Source: an uncultured Gammaproteobacteria bacterium (GTDB lineage: Bacteria; Pseudomonadota; Gammaproteobacteria; Francisellales; CACEW01). Taken from it: a stretch of 38,998 nucleotides of DNA. Positions 15,788 to 23,226 of the stretch are shown piece after piece. The stretch is from the NCBI GenBank assembly GCA_902563055.1, contig CACEWE010000016.1, positions 1-38,998 on the forward strand, read 5' to 3'. A program made the position numbers and the translations under genes. Each line of letters starts with the position of its first letter. Positions within the stretch are counted from its first letter, which is position 1. The notes beneath the pieces are model-generated. The model saw nothing but the letters and a program-made list of their open reading frames with translations, was not told the origin of the DNA and made no database searches.

Positions 15788-15807
15788 AAAAGCCAAGCGG
15801 TTTTTTT
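15788..15807 (+). terminator. Terminator after hldE
   Basis: AAAAGCC and GGTTTTTTT form a short stem (one G-T pair) with a 4-base loop and end in a T run, directly after the hldE stop. The stem is short. Confidence 0.5.
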
Positions 15808-15855
15808 AAGAGGAATATATATTACATTTTTTCTTGCACATTTTTAAAAAATATT

Positions 15856-15883
15856 TTGATATTAGCGTTTTTTGATCTACTAT
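15856..15883 (+). promoter_or_regulatory. Probable promoter of the fadD operon
   Basis: TTGATA (15856-15861) and TACTAT (15878-15883) are 16 bp apart, 37 bases before the start codon. No clear FadR-type operator is seen. Confidence 0.45.
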
Positions 15884-15920
15884 TACAAAAGATGAATGTG
15901 TAATAGAAGGAGTCAAAAAA

Positions 15921-17609
15921 ATGCAGCCCTGGTTATCTCACTATCCTCCCTACATGCAGGCCGATATTGAAATTGATCCACAGCAGACCTTAAGAGGCTT
16001 GTTGTATCAATCTTGCCAGGTATTTGCCAATCGTCGTGCCTTTACCAGTATGGGTACGACTTTAACGTATCGTGAGCTATGGGTGAAAAGTGGCGCAGTG
16101 GCATCGTATTTACAACATCATTTGCATTTGAAAAAGGGCGATAGAGTAGCCATTATGATGCCCAATATCTTGCAGTATCCAGTAGCGTTGTTAGGCATTT
16201 TGCGTGCAGGATGTGTGGTGGTGAATGTAAACCCTTTAGACAAAGCACCGTCCTTAAAATATCAATTATCTGATTCTGGTGCAAAGGCCATTGTGGTGCT
16301 TGAGAATTTTGTTGGAGAATTACAAAAAATTATCGATGAAACGCCCCTTGAACATGTGATGGTGACCTCACTAGGAGCAATGTGTTCACCAGTGAAGAGA
16401 GTATTGGTGAATTTTGTGGTGCGTTACATTAAGCGTATGGTTCCAAAGTTTAAAAAGCGTTCTGTGATTCGTTTTCAAAAGGTATTAGTCGATGGGGCAC
16501 AAAAGCCAGATCGTTTTGTAGAGGTGGATCCAACAGAGATGGCTTTTTTGCAGTACACCGGAGGCACTACTGGTGATCCTAAAGGTGTGATGCTTAGTCA
16601 TCGCAATATCATAAGTAATTTAGAACAATGTCATGCTTGGCTTGGTGCAGAGGCTCATGTGAAGCCAATGCGAATTATAACCCCCTTGCCCTTGTACCAT
16701 GTTTTTTCTTTAGTCATTAATGCCCTGCTTTTTATGAAAGTGGGCGGTGAGAATGTGCTAGTGGCCAATCCACGTGATATTCCTACTTTTATTAAAATAT
16801 TAAAACAAGCACCTTTTCATGCCATTACGGGAGTGAGCACCTTGTTCAATGCACTTATGGGGCATAAAGACTTTGGTAGCATTGATTTCTCACAATTGCG
16901 TATAAGCATTGGTGGTGGAATGGCAGTTGCGCCCTCAGTTGCAAAAGCATGGCAGCAGCGTACCGAGTGTTATCTTACTCAAGGATATGGTTTGTCTGAA
17001 ACTTCGCCGGTAATTTCAATTTGTCGCCAAGATGAATCTTTTAACAATAGTGTAGGCCTGCCGGTTCCTGGAACAGATGTGTGTATTATGGATGCCAAAC
17101 ACAATATTTTACCATTGGGAGAGCAGGGTGAAATATGTATCAAAGGTCCGCAAGTTATGATGGGTTACTGGCAAAATGATATTGCCACTAAAAATACTAT
17201 TGATGAAAAAGGCTATTTACATACAGGGGATGTAGGCTATATCGATGCGCATGGCTATTTGTATATTAGTGATCGTTTAAAAGATATGATTATTTTTTCT
17301 GGTTTTAATGTCTGTTCTATTGAGGTAGAAAAAACCATTATGCAAATGAAGGAGGTTTTAGAAGCGGCAGTTATAGGTGTGCCATCTAAAAAACATGGGG
17401 AAAAAGTCATTGCATATGTGGTGTTAGAGCCGAATAAAAAGCTCAAAGCCTCGCACATTATTGCCTACGCTAAAGAGCACCTTGCCCATTACAAGGCGCC
17501 ATCTCAAGTTATTTTTGTCCAGGAATTACCAAAGAGTACAGTCGGTAAAATACTCAAACGGAATCTAAAAACAATATTCGCTGGAAAAAATTCTGTGCAT
17601 GTTTTATAG
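15921..17609 (+). CDS. fadD: Long-chain acyl-CoA synthetase
   Basis: A 562-residue AMP-forming acyl-CoA ligase that activates fatty acids to acyl-CoA at the inner membrane. Motifs in order: phosphate-binding loop YTGGTTGDPKGVMLSHRN near residue 211, LPLYHVFSL, the adenine motif YGLSETSP, the hinge GDVGYIDAHGYLYISDRLKD, and the C-terminal catalytic Lys in LPKSTVGKILKRNL. Length matches E. coli FadD (about 560). GGAG lies 9 bases before ATG. The acyl-CoA-binding protein gene follows within 32 bases, and then a YiiX-like hydrolase, making a fatty-acid-handling operon. Host-derived fatty acids are a plausible substrate (inference). Confidence 0.93.
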   Translation: MQPWLSHYPPYMQADIEIDPQQTLRGLLYQSCQVFANRRAFTSMGTTLTYRELWVKSGAVASYLQHHLHLKKGDRVAIMMPNILQYPVALLGILRAGCVVVNVNPLDKAPSLKYQLSDSGAKAIVVLENFVGELQKIIDETPLEHVMVTSLGAMCSPVKRVLVNFVVRYIKRMVPKFKKRSVIRFQKVLVDGAQKPDRFVEVDPTEMAFLQYTGGTTGDPKGVMLSHRNIISNLEQCHAWLGAEAHVKPMRIITPLPLYHVFSLVINALLFMKVGGENVLVANPRDIPTFIKILKQAPFHAITGVSTLFNALMGHKDFGSIDFSQLRISIGGGMAVAPSVAKAWQQRTECYLTQGYGLSETSPVISICRQDESFNNSVGLPVPGTDVCIMDAKHNILPLGEQGEICIKGPQVMMGYWQNDIATKNTIDEKGYLHTGDVGYIDAHGYLYISDRLKDMIIFSGFNVCSIEVEKTIMQMKEVLEAAVIGVPSKKHGEKVIAYVVLEPNKKLKASHIIAYAKEHLAHYKAPSQVIFVQELPKSTVGKILKRNLKTIFAGKNSVHVL

Positions 17610-17640
17610 TGGTTGGGTTTTAAATCAATTAGGAGTGAAG

Positions 17641-17904
17641 ATGAGTGCCGTAAAAACCCAATTTGAGGAAATACTTGCAAAAGTTCAAAACAAACAAGTG
17701 AGTAAAAACCCTACGCAGCCTGAAAAATTAAAGCTTTATGCTTGGTTTAAGCAGGCCCATGAGGGCGATGTGCAAGGTGAGGAGCCTTCTATGGCGCAGT
17801 TTGTTGAGCGTGCTAAATACAAAGCTTGGGCGCAGTGTAAAGGCATGAGCCAAGAAGAGGCCATGCAAGCCTACATTGATTTTTTTCAAGAAGATAATGC
17901 ATAA
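17641..17904 (+). CDS. Acyl-CoA-binding protein (ACBP)
   Basis: An 87-residue protein of the eukaryote-type ACBP family, four helices binding long-chain acyl-CoA. The signature runs from KLYAWFKQAHEGDVQGEEPS to AKYKAWAQCKGMSQEEAMQ, with the conserved Tyr, Lys and Trp at the expected spacing, and the length is that of eukaryotic ACBPs. The start is ATG 17641, with AGGAG about 8 bases upstream. An in-frame ATG at 17599, overlapping the fadD end, lacks such a site. Coupling to an acyl-CoA synthetase suggests it buffers or delivers the product. ACBPs are uncommon in bacteria, so acquisition from a eukaryote or another bacterium is possible; phylogeny is needed. Confidence 0.93.
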   Translation: MSAVKTQFEEILAKVQNKQVSKNPTQPEKLKLYAWFKQAHEGDVQGEEPSMAQFVERAKYKAWAQCKGMSQEEAMQAYIDFFQEDNA

Positions 17905-17914
17905 CTAAGAGAGC

Positions 17915-18709
17915 GTGAAGAGGGTGAAGAAGTCCAAAAAAGCGACACACAAAAACCGCCTTGTGCAATGGGCGGTGGAGTATCTAATCAAAGAGCGGCC
18001 TGTTGAAGGCTATCCGCTTACTGATTTTGCATCTTTAAGCTATGAGCTGCGTCAGGGGGATGTTTTGCTGGTTGAGGGCCGTTCAAGAGTCTGTAAAATT
18101 ATAAAAAGCTTAACCCAAAGTTCCTGGTCGCATGCAGTTTTGTATATTGGTCATGTGCATGATATTCAGGATCAAGCTTTGCGCAAATTAATTGCCCACC
18201 ATGTTGATTTAAAAAATAACCCACAATTGTGTGTGGAAAGTGTACTTGGTCAGGGCACGATTATTTCACCTTTAACAAAATATAACAATGAGCATATGCG
18301 TATTTGTCGAGCAAAGACTATTGCGCCTCATGATGTGCAAAAGGTGGTCTCACATGCATTAGGGGCCATTGGTAAGCCGTATAATATTCGTCATGTTTTT
18401 GATTTAATGCGCTTATTAATGCCCATAGGCATTTTTCCACGCAAGTGGCGTTCGGTGATTTTTAAGCCAGGAAAATTAGGGGCAGAGATTTGCTCTTCTT
18501 TAATTGCCGAATGTTTCCATACGGTCGATTACCCAATCTTGCCAGTGGTGGGCCATGATAGTAGTCATCAGATTGTATTATCCAAGCGAAATGTGCGCCT
18601 TTTTACCCCCAGTGATTTTGATTACTCGCCGTACTTTGATATTATTAAATATCCTATGTTTAATATGTCTCAGCCCCAAGCCTACCGCAACTTGCCGTGG
18701 AAGAGTTGA
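17915..18709 (+). CDS. YiiX-like permuted papain-fold (C92/NlpC-P60-type) hydrolase
   Basis: A 264-residue protein starting at GTG 17915, 10 bases after the ACBP stop; a second GTG at 17924 is possible. The circularly permuted papain-fold pattern is clear: RQGDVLLVEG (G48-D49), then SSWSHAVLYIG with catalytic His 73, the acid in LCVESVLGQG (E98), GKPYNIRHVFDL, and the nucleophile in AEICSSLIAE (C193). This matches the YiiX/YebB-like (MEROPS C92) group, related to NlpC/P60 and, more distantly, to LRAT-type lipid acyltransferases. It has a basic N-terminus and no signal peptide. Its place behind acyl-CoA synthetase and ACBP suggests a lipid or acyl substrate, but this is inference; a peptide substrate is equally compatible. 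Confidence 0.82.
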   Translation: MKRVKKSKKATHKNRLVQWAVEYLIKERPVEGYPLTDFASLSYELRQGDVLLVEGRSRVCKIIKSLTQSSWSHAVLYIGHVHDIQDQALRKLIAHHVDLKNNPQLCVESVLGQGTIISPLTKYNNEHMRICRAKTIAPHDVQKVVSHALGAIGKPYNIRHVFDLMRLLMPIGIFPRKWRSVIFKPGKLGAEICSSLIAECFHTVDYPILPVVGHDSSHQIVLSKRNVRLFTPSDFDYSPYFDIIKYPMFNMSQPQAYRNLPWKS

Positions 18710-18730
18710 TTAAGCTATGTTAGCTTGATC
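18708..18730. terminator. Hairpin between convergent genes
   Basis: A 10-bp inverted repeat with one mismatch (GATTAAGCTA / TAGCTTGATC, 3-base loop) spans the stop codons of the two convergent genes. On the plus strand a T run follows 6 bases later (18737-18742), so it may act as a weak terminator there. Confidence 0.4.
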
Positions 18731-19687
18731 AGGCGATTTTTTATTCCAATGATCCAGCTCTTTCTTTTGCTCATTGAGAAAAGCATCCAAGAATGGAGAA
18801 TGATCTCTTTTGGGTCCCTGAGGTGACTGAGACTGATCATCAAAATATGTGCTCATTTGTTGCAGGAGCGTGTCTAAAGTCTCCATTTTTTCCTTAGCTA
18901 TCAAATTTTCAATTATAGCATCAATTTCCTTATGATCTTGAATGTCATTCCCATTATTGACTTCTTTGAGAGTCGTTAAAACAGCATTGACAGTAGAGCC
19001 TTCAGGAGCAGAGCCGCCTGGCTCATCTGCAGCGCTTCCAGGGGCAGGTCTTTCATCAGTAGAGCAGATTTTTTCTATTATCTCGGGTGATGTATTAGAA
19101 TGGTATGTAAGCTGTTGATTAAGGTATGTGGATAACTCCTTTTCTGGTGTTGCTAGAAATAGAGGCTCGTAAATTTTTTTTAGTTGTTCTTGAGAAAATT
19201 CAATTGTATCCTCATTATTTGGAGTTGGAGTATGGCCCATAGCATAGGCTATGGCAAAATATACACAACAATTATTTCTGCCACTAACTTCTTTTTGTTC
19301 CCAACTAACTTCTTTTTGTTCCCCACTACCTTCTTTTTGCTCATATATGCTAGCATGCATGCCTGCCTTTGTATCTTGAGTCCTTATGACGATTTTTGGC
19401 AAGCTTTCTGTTGTTGTGGAGCCTGAAAATGGAATTTCTAAATAAGAGCGAGTCTTATCAAGGATAACTGCATTTGGATTATCAGGTGGAGGATCTGCAC
19501 GATTGTAACTTTCATAATAAACACTGCGCTTACTATTCGGTTGTGTTGCCGTGTGCGTTACTTTTGATAATAGTTCTAGAGTAGCACCAGCTTCTCCCAT
19601 TCCTAGCTCAGTTATGAGTTTAAGCAGCAAAGAAACGCGGCCCTTCTTATGTGTGAGTTCTGTTACTCTTGTATATGTGTTTGTCAT
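18710..19687 (-). CDS. Candidate secreted effector, unknown family
   Basis: A 325-residue soluble protein I cannot place in a family. Features: a polar N-terminal 110 residues; a three-copy heptapeptide repeat EQKE(G/V)S(G/W) at about 116-136; then NNCCVYFAIAYAMG at 138-151, which looks like the N-terminal helix of a papain-like cysteine protease (Cys140 or 141), although a partner His is not evident; an acidic, Pro-Gly-rich linker (211-230); and a helical C-terminus ending in a Glu/Lys-rich segment (NEQKKELDHW) of the kind common at Dot/Icm effector C-termini. It is a single gene with its own strong promoter between unrelated housekeeping operons. Effector status is inference. Confidence 0.65.
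   Translation of the reverse strand: MTNTYTRVTELTHKKGRVSLLLKLITELGMGEAGATLELLSKVTHTATQPNSKRSVYYESYNRADPPPDNPNAVILDKTRSYLEIPFSGSTTTESLPKIVIRTQDTKAGMHASIYEQKEGSGEQKEVSWEQKEVSGRNNCCVYFAIAYAMGHTPTPNNEDTIEFSQEQLKKIYEPLFLATPEKELSTYLNQQLTYHSNTSPEIIEKICSTDERPAPGSAADEPGGSAPEGSTVNAVLTTLKEVNNGNDIQDHKEIDAIIENLIAKEKMETLDTLLQQMSTYFDDQSQSPQGPKRDHSPFLDAFLNEQKKELDHWNKKSPDQANIA
19280..19342 (-). repeat. 21-bp tandem repeat, three copies, in coding sequence
   Basis: Three 21-bp units encode EQKEGSG, EQKEVSW and EQKEVSG in the candidate effector. Copies differ by only a few bases, so the array is probably recent and could vary in number between strains. Confidence 0.85.
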
Positions 19688-19718
19688 TATGTTATTACCT
19701 TTTTACTGTTTGTTTTTT

Positions 19719-19747
19719 ATTATAACATAAAAAACGCTTATTGTAAA
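19719..19747 (-). promoter_or_regulatory. Strong promoter of the candidate effector
   Basis: On the minus strand, TTTACA (19742-19747) and TATAAT (19719-19724) are 17 bp apart, 31 bases before the ATG. Confidence 0.7.
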
Positions 19748-19922
19748 TTTTTATGCAACATTAAAATATAAATACTTGTTTTTATGTTTATTTAAATCAT
19801 ATGCTTATGTTTTGTTTTTGATTTTTGGTTTAGATTAAAACTTGGGTCATGCTTTTTTTCGAGGGCTAGTGAAGTCACAATGTAATCTTGAAAAAAACAA
19901 TTCTAGCTTATTGCTTGGCATT

Positions 19923-19931
19923 TGGTATAAT
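19923..19931 (+). promoter_or_regulatory. Extended -10 promoter of the OPT operon
   Basis: TGgTATAAT at 19923-19931 lies 39 bases before ATG 19971. It makes the longer frame starting at 19842 unlikely, since that start would lie upstream of the transcript. Confidence 0.6.
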
Positions 19932-19970
19932 GGCGGCTTAAAAAAAATAACAATATGTCAAGGAGTGGGT

Positions 19971-21986
19971 ATGTTACATGTAGATGATAGTACTACTTTA
20001 CCGGAGTTAACCTGGCGAGGGGTGGTCATTGCCACCTTTATTACCGTGATATTTACCACCGCGAATGTTTATTTGGGCTTGAAGGTGGGCATGACTTTTT
20101 CTTCAGCTATTCCTGGTGCAGTTATCTCCATGGCTGTGTTGCGCCTTTGTAAAGATAGCAATATTTTAGAAAACACCATGGTGCAAACCTTTGCCTCAGC
20201 GGCAGGAACCTTATCGGCCATTATTTTTGTGTTGCCGGCTTTAATTATGATTGGCTACTGGCAGGGTTTTTATTATTGGCAAACGGCCATATTATGCGCT
20301 ATTGGCGGTATTTTAGGGGTGATGTATACCATTCCTCTGCGCCGTGCTTTGGTGGTCAATAGCGATCTTCCTTATCCTGAAGGAGTGGCAGCAGCAGAGG
20401 TTTTAAGTGTAGGATCAAAACATGCAGATAATGAAAAAAATCAAAAAGTTGGTTTTCGCTATTTATTTCGTGGCACGGTTGCCTCTTTAATTTTTATGTT
20501 ATTTTCATCTGGGTTTCGCTTATTAAGTTCGGGCTTTACCTATTCTTGGATCTTATTTCGTGGTCTTATTGGTTTTAGTTTTACGTATTCTACTGCGCTA
20601 TTGGGTGCAGGCTATCTGGTTGGGGTTCCGGTGGGTTTAGCCATATTATTAGGCACCATTATCAGCGATGGAATCGCGCTACCGTGGCTTACAGCAAGTC
20701 ATCACCTGATGCATAAGGGCGTGGATATTGCAGTCTTATACGATCAAGTATGGTCACAAGATATCCGTTACATTGGGGTTGGCGCCATTGGGGTTGCGGC
20801 GCTGTGGACTATTATTTTGCTGTTAAAGCCCGTTTGGCAATCTATTATTACCTCCATTGAGGCTTTACAGCAAAGGCGTCGTGGTCAAGATGATGATACC
20901 CCTCGTACCCAGCGTGATATTGGTATTCACCATATTCTATCGGTGCAGTTTGTCATAATATTTCCACTTATGGGCCTTTTTGCGTATTTTATTAGCTCAG
21001 GCAATGCAGATCTTTCTGTTGGGTTTATTATCAGCTTGGTGATGATTTGTGTTTTTTTCACCCTGGTAATGGGCTTTTTAATTGCGGCAGTGAGTGGTTA
21101 CTTAGCAGGGCTTATTGGTTCTTCTAATAGTCCTATATCTTCCATTGCTATTTTGGTGGTGATCGTTGCATCACTGCTTATTGGCTATGTAATGGATAAT
21201 GCCATTCCTGCAGCGTACCACGGTCAGGCCTTAAATCAAGTTGCTATGGCTTTAGCACTTTTTACTACGGCAGCAGTGATTACAGTTGGGTGTATTTCTA
21301 ATGATAACCTGCAAGACTTAAAAACCGGTTATTTGGTTGGAGCTACGCCTTGGAAACAACAAGTTGCATTGATTTTTGGGGTTATTGTCGGATCTTTAGT
21401 TATTCCACCGGTGATTGAGCTTTTATACAATGCGTATGGTTTTGTTGGTGCTATGCCCCATGCGCACATGGATATTTCAAATGCCTTAGCGGTGCCTCAA
21501 GCAGCGGTTATGAATGCTTTAGCTTCAAGTATTATCGGTCATCATGCTAATTGGTATATGATGGGTATAGGGGTGCTTGTTGGTATCGGCTGTATTGTGT
21601 TTGACGGGGTTGTAATGCGCAATATAAGCAAAATACGCTTGTCGGCATTGGCTATTGGGATTGGTATTTATTTACCTTCTAGCATTAATTTACCCTTGGT
21701 GGTAGGTGCTTTAGTAGGCGGCTATGCTAGGAAACGTTCAAAAGGCAACAAACAAAGCGAACAACACGGTACGCTTTTTGCTTCTGGCTTAATTGTTGGT
21801 GAATCTTTATTTGGCGTTTTTGTGGCGGCATGTATTGTTATTCGCGGCAATAGCGATCCTTTAGCTTTAGTTAAAAATGCCGTGGTTTCTATGCCTGTGC
21901 AATTGGTCACAATGTTTATTTTTGCCATGATCTTAGTTTGGTTTTACAAGGTTATGGTGAATAAAAATGCAGATTTAGAAGCCTAA
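19971..21986 (+). CDS. OPT-family oligopeptide transporter
   Basis: A 671-residue membrane protein of the OPT superfamily, proton-coupled carriers of small peptides or metal chelates. It has about 14-16 hydrophobic segments. Family patterns are visible: ANVYLGLKVGMTFSSAIPGA near the N-terminus, LPYPEGVAAAEVLSVG, and many Gly-rich helices. The start is ATG 19971, with AAGGAG 7 bases upstream. The longer in-frame start at 19842 has neither ribosome site nor fit to the family. OPT transporters of this type occur in Legionella, where amino acids are the main carbon source, so peptide uptake is a sensible role (inference). A PIG-L deacetylase follows after a single base. Confidence 0.92.
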   Translation: MLHVDDSTTLPELTWRGVVIATFITVIFTTANVYLGLKVGMTFSSAIPGAVISMAVLRLCKDSNILENTMVQTFASAAGTLSAIIFVLPALIMIGYWQGFYYWQTAILCAIGGILGVMYTIPLRRALVVNSDLPYPEGVAAAEVLSVGSKHADNEKNQKVGFRYLFRGTVASLIFMLFSSGFRLLSSGFTYSWILFRGLIGFSFTYSTALLGAGYLVGVPVGLAILLGTIISDGIALPWLTASHHLMHKGVDIAVLYDQVWSQDIRYIGVGAIGVAALWTIILLLKPVWQSIITSIEALQQRRRGQDDDTPRTQRDIGIHHILSVQFVIIFPLMGLFAYFISSGNADLSVGFIISLVMICVFFTLVMGFLIAAVSGYLAGLIGSSNSPISSIAILVVIVASLLIGYVMDNAIPAAYHGQALNQVAMALALFTTAAVITVGCISNDNLQDLKTGYLVGATPWKQQVALIFGVIVGSLVIPPVIELLYNAYGFVGAMPHAHMDISNALAVPQAAVMNALASSIIGHHANWYMMGIGVLVGIGCIVFDGVVMRNISKIRLSALAIGIGIYLPSSINLPLVVGALVGGYARKRSKGNKQSEQHGTLFASGLIVGESLFGVFVAACIVIRGNSDPLALVKNAVVSMPVQLVTMFIFAMILVWFYKVMVNKNADLEA

Positions 21987-21987
21987 T

Positions 21988-22815
21988 ATGATACATTTAG
22001 GACAAAAACAAGCCGATATTTATATTCCTTCACAAAAGCCGCTTGAGGAAGTGCTAGCAAATATTAGCCATGTGGCTATAGGTGCCCATCAGGACGATAT
22101 TGAGCTGATGGCTATTGATGGTATTGAGCAATCTTTGGGTAAGGAGCGCTTTCTAGCGATTGTTGTCACTGATGGGCGAGGCAGTCCGCGTTCTGGTCCT
22201 TATCAAGACTATAGTGATGATCAAATGCAGCAGCTGCGCATCAAAGAGCAACAGCGTGCTGCTGATATGGGTCAATATGGTGCAGTTATCCAGCTGGCCT
22301 ACTCCAGTGGGGCTTTAAAACAAGCACAAGGTGATGATCAATGCGTGGCAGACTTAAAAGCTATTTTATCTTTGTGTCCTATCCATAACTTGTATACACA
22401 TGCACTGTTTGACCGTCATCAAAGCCATATTGCGGTAGTGGATCATGTGCTTCGGGCGGTGGCAGATTTGCCCAAGCTGCAGCAGAATATCCAGCATGCC
22501 TATGGCGTGGAAGTATGGGGTAGTTTAGACTGGGTACCACAAGATTTTCGCAAAGATATTCCAGTTGCTGATGTTTCTTTATTGCAAGAGCTTATCGGGG
22601 TGTTTGAGTCGCAAATTGCTGGCGGTAAGCGTTATGATCAAGCAATTATTGGCCGTTTAGAGGCAAATGCAACCTTTAGTCGGTCTCATCAGGTCGATGA
22701 CAGTCCTTATCTGCAATGTGCGATGGATTTAATGCCCGTTATTTCGCAAAAGGAAGATGCTAAGCGATACAAGGATAAAATATTGCAAGCGTTTTGTGCT
22801 CAAGTGAACGCATAG
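21988..22815 (+). CDS. PIG-L/LmbE-family deacetylase
   Basis: A 275-residue enzyme of the zinc-dependent GlcNAc de-N-acetylase family. The metal motif AHQDDIE is present (H34, D37), and the distal motif reads FDRHQSHIAV with H144 and H147. The family's usual H-P-D-H Asp is Ser here, so one ligand or the catalytic geometry may differ. Length is typical. It begins one base after the OPT stop and is therefore translationally coupled, with a weak ribosome site inside the upstream gene. Family substrates include GlcNAc-inositol, mycothiol and bacillithiol precursors and N-acetyl sugars. The link to a peptide transporter hints at an acetylated, transported compound, but this is inference. Confidence 0.88.
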   Translation: MIHLGQKQADIYIPSQKPLEEVLANISHVAIGAHQDDIELMAIDGIEQSLGKERFLAIVVTDGRGSPRSGPYQDYSDDQMQQLRIKEQQRAADMGQYGAVIQLAYSSGALKQAQGDDQCVADLKAILSLCPIHNLYTHALFDRHQSHIAVVDHVLRAVADLPKLQQNIQHAYGVEVWGSLDWVPQDFRKDIPVADVSLLQELIGVFESQIAGGKRYDQAIIGRLEANATFSRSHQVDDSPYLQCAMDLMPVISQKEDAKRYKDKILQAFCAQVNA

Positions 22816-22826
22816 GAGCGATAGAA

Positions 22827-23120
22827 ATGTATAAAAGTTCCACCTTTAGCGTAGAGGATGTAGACATGCTTTTAGAGCGTTACGGTATTAGGGTAACTGC
22901 CGGTGCATCAACTAAACCCTTTTTCTCTGTATTGCAGGCTTTTGACATGGACCTAAAGCTTAAGCCAGAAACTATCAATAATCCTCCACTATTTCCAGAT
23001 AAAGACGTTTTGCAATCAAAAAAAGATGAGCTTAGTGTGCTCATTAGTTATGGTGTTTTAGAAAAAGATGCTAAAAAAATGCTTATAGACAATAGCGTTG
23101 TTAATCCAAATGAAGGCTGA
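22827..23120 (+). CDS. Small unknown protein in the OPT operon
   Basis: A 97-residue soluble protein with no family I recognise. It begins at ATG 22827, 11 bases after the deacetylase stop, with AGGAG 8 bases upstream; the upstream in-frame ATG at 22794 overlaps the previous gene and lacks a site. The first half looks helical (VEDVDMLLERYGI) and the middle is Pro-Lys rich. The end (LISYGVLEKDAKKMLIDN) may be another helix pair. There is no signal peptide or membrane segment. Tight linkage suggests it serves with the transporter or deacetylase. Confidence 0.65.
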   Translation: MYKSSTFSVEDVDMLLERYGIRVTAGASTKPFFSVLQAFDMDLKLKPETINNPPLFPDKDVLQSKKDELSVLISYGVLEKDAKKMLIDNSVVNPNEG

Positions 23121-23226
23121 AAGCGATAGGGAACCATACGGGCTCTGTGTGTGTTGCATAAAAACTTAAACTTCCCGATAGCAAAGCGTATAAAACTTCA
23201 AAGCAAAAGCCTGATAAGATGCGTAT

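Noticed and set aside
19842..19970. Longer N-terminus for the OPT transporter
   Set aside because: It starts upstream of the probable promoter and lacks a ribosome site; AAGGAG fits ATG 19971.
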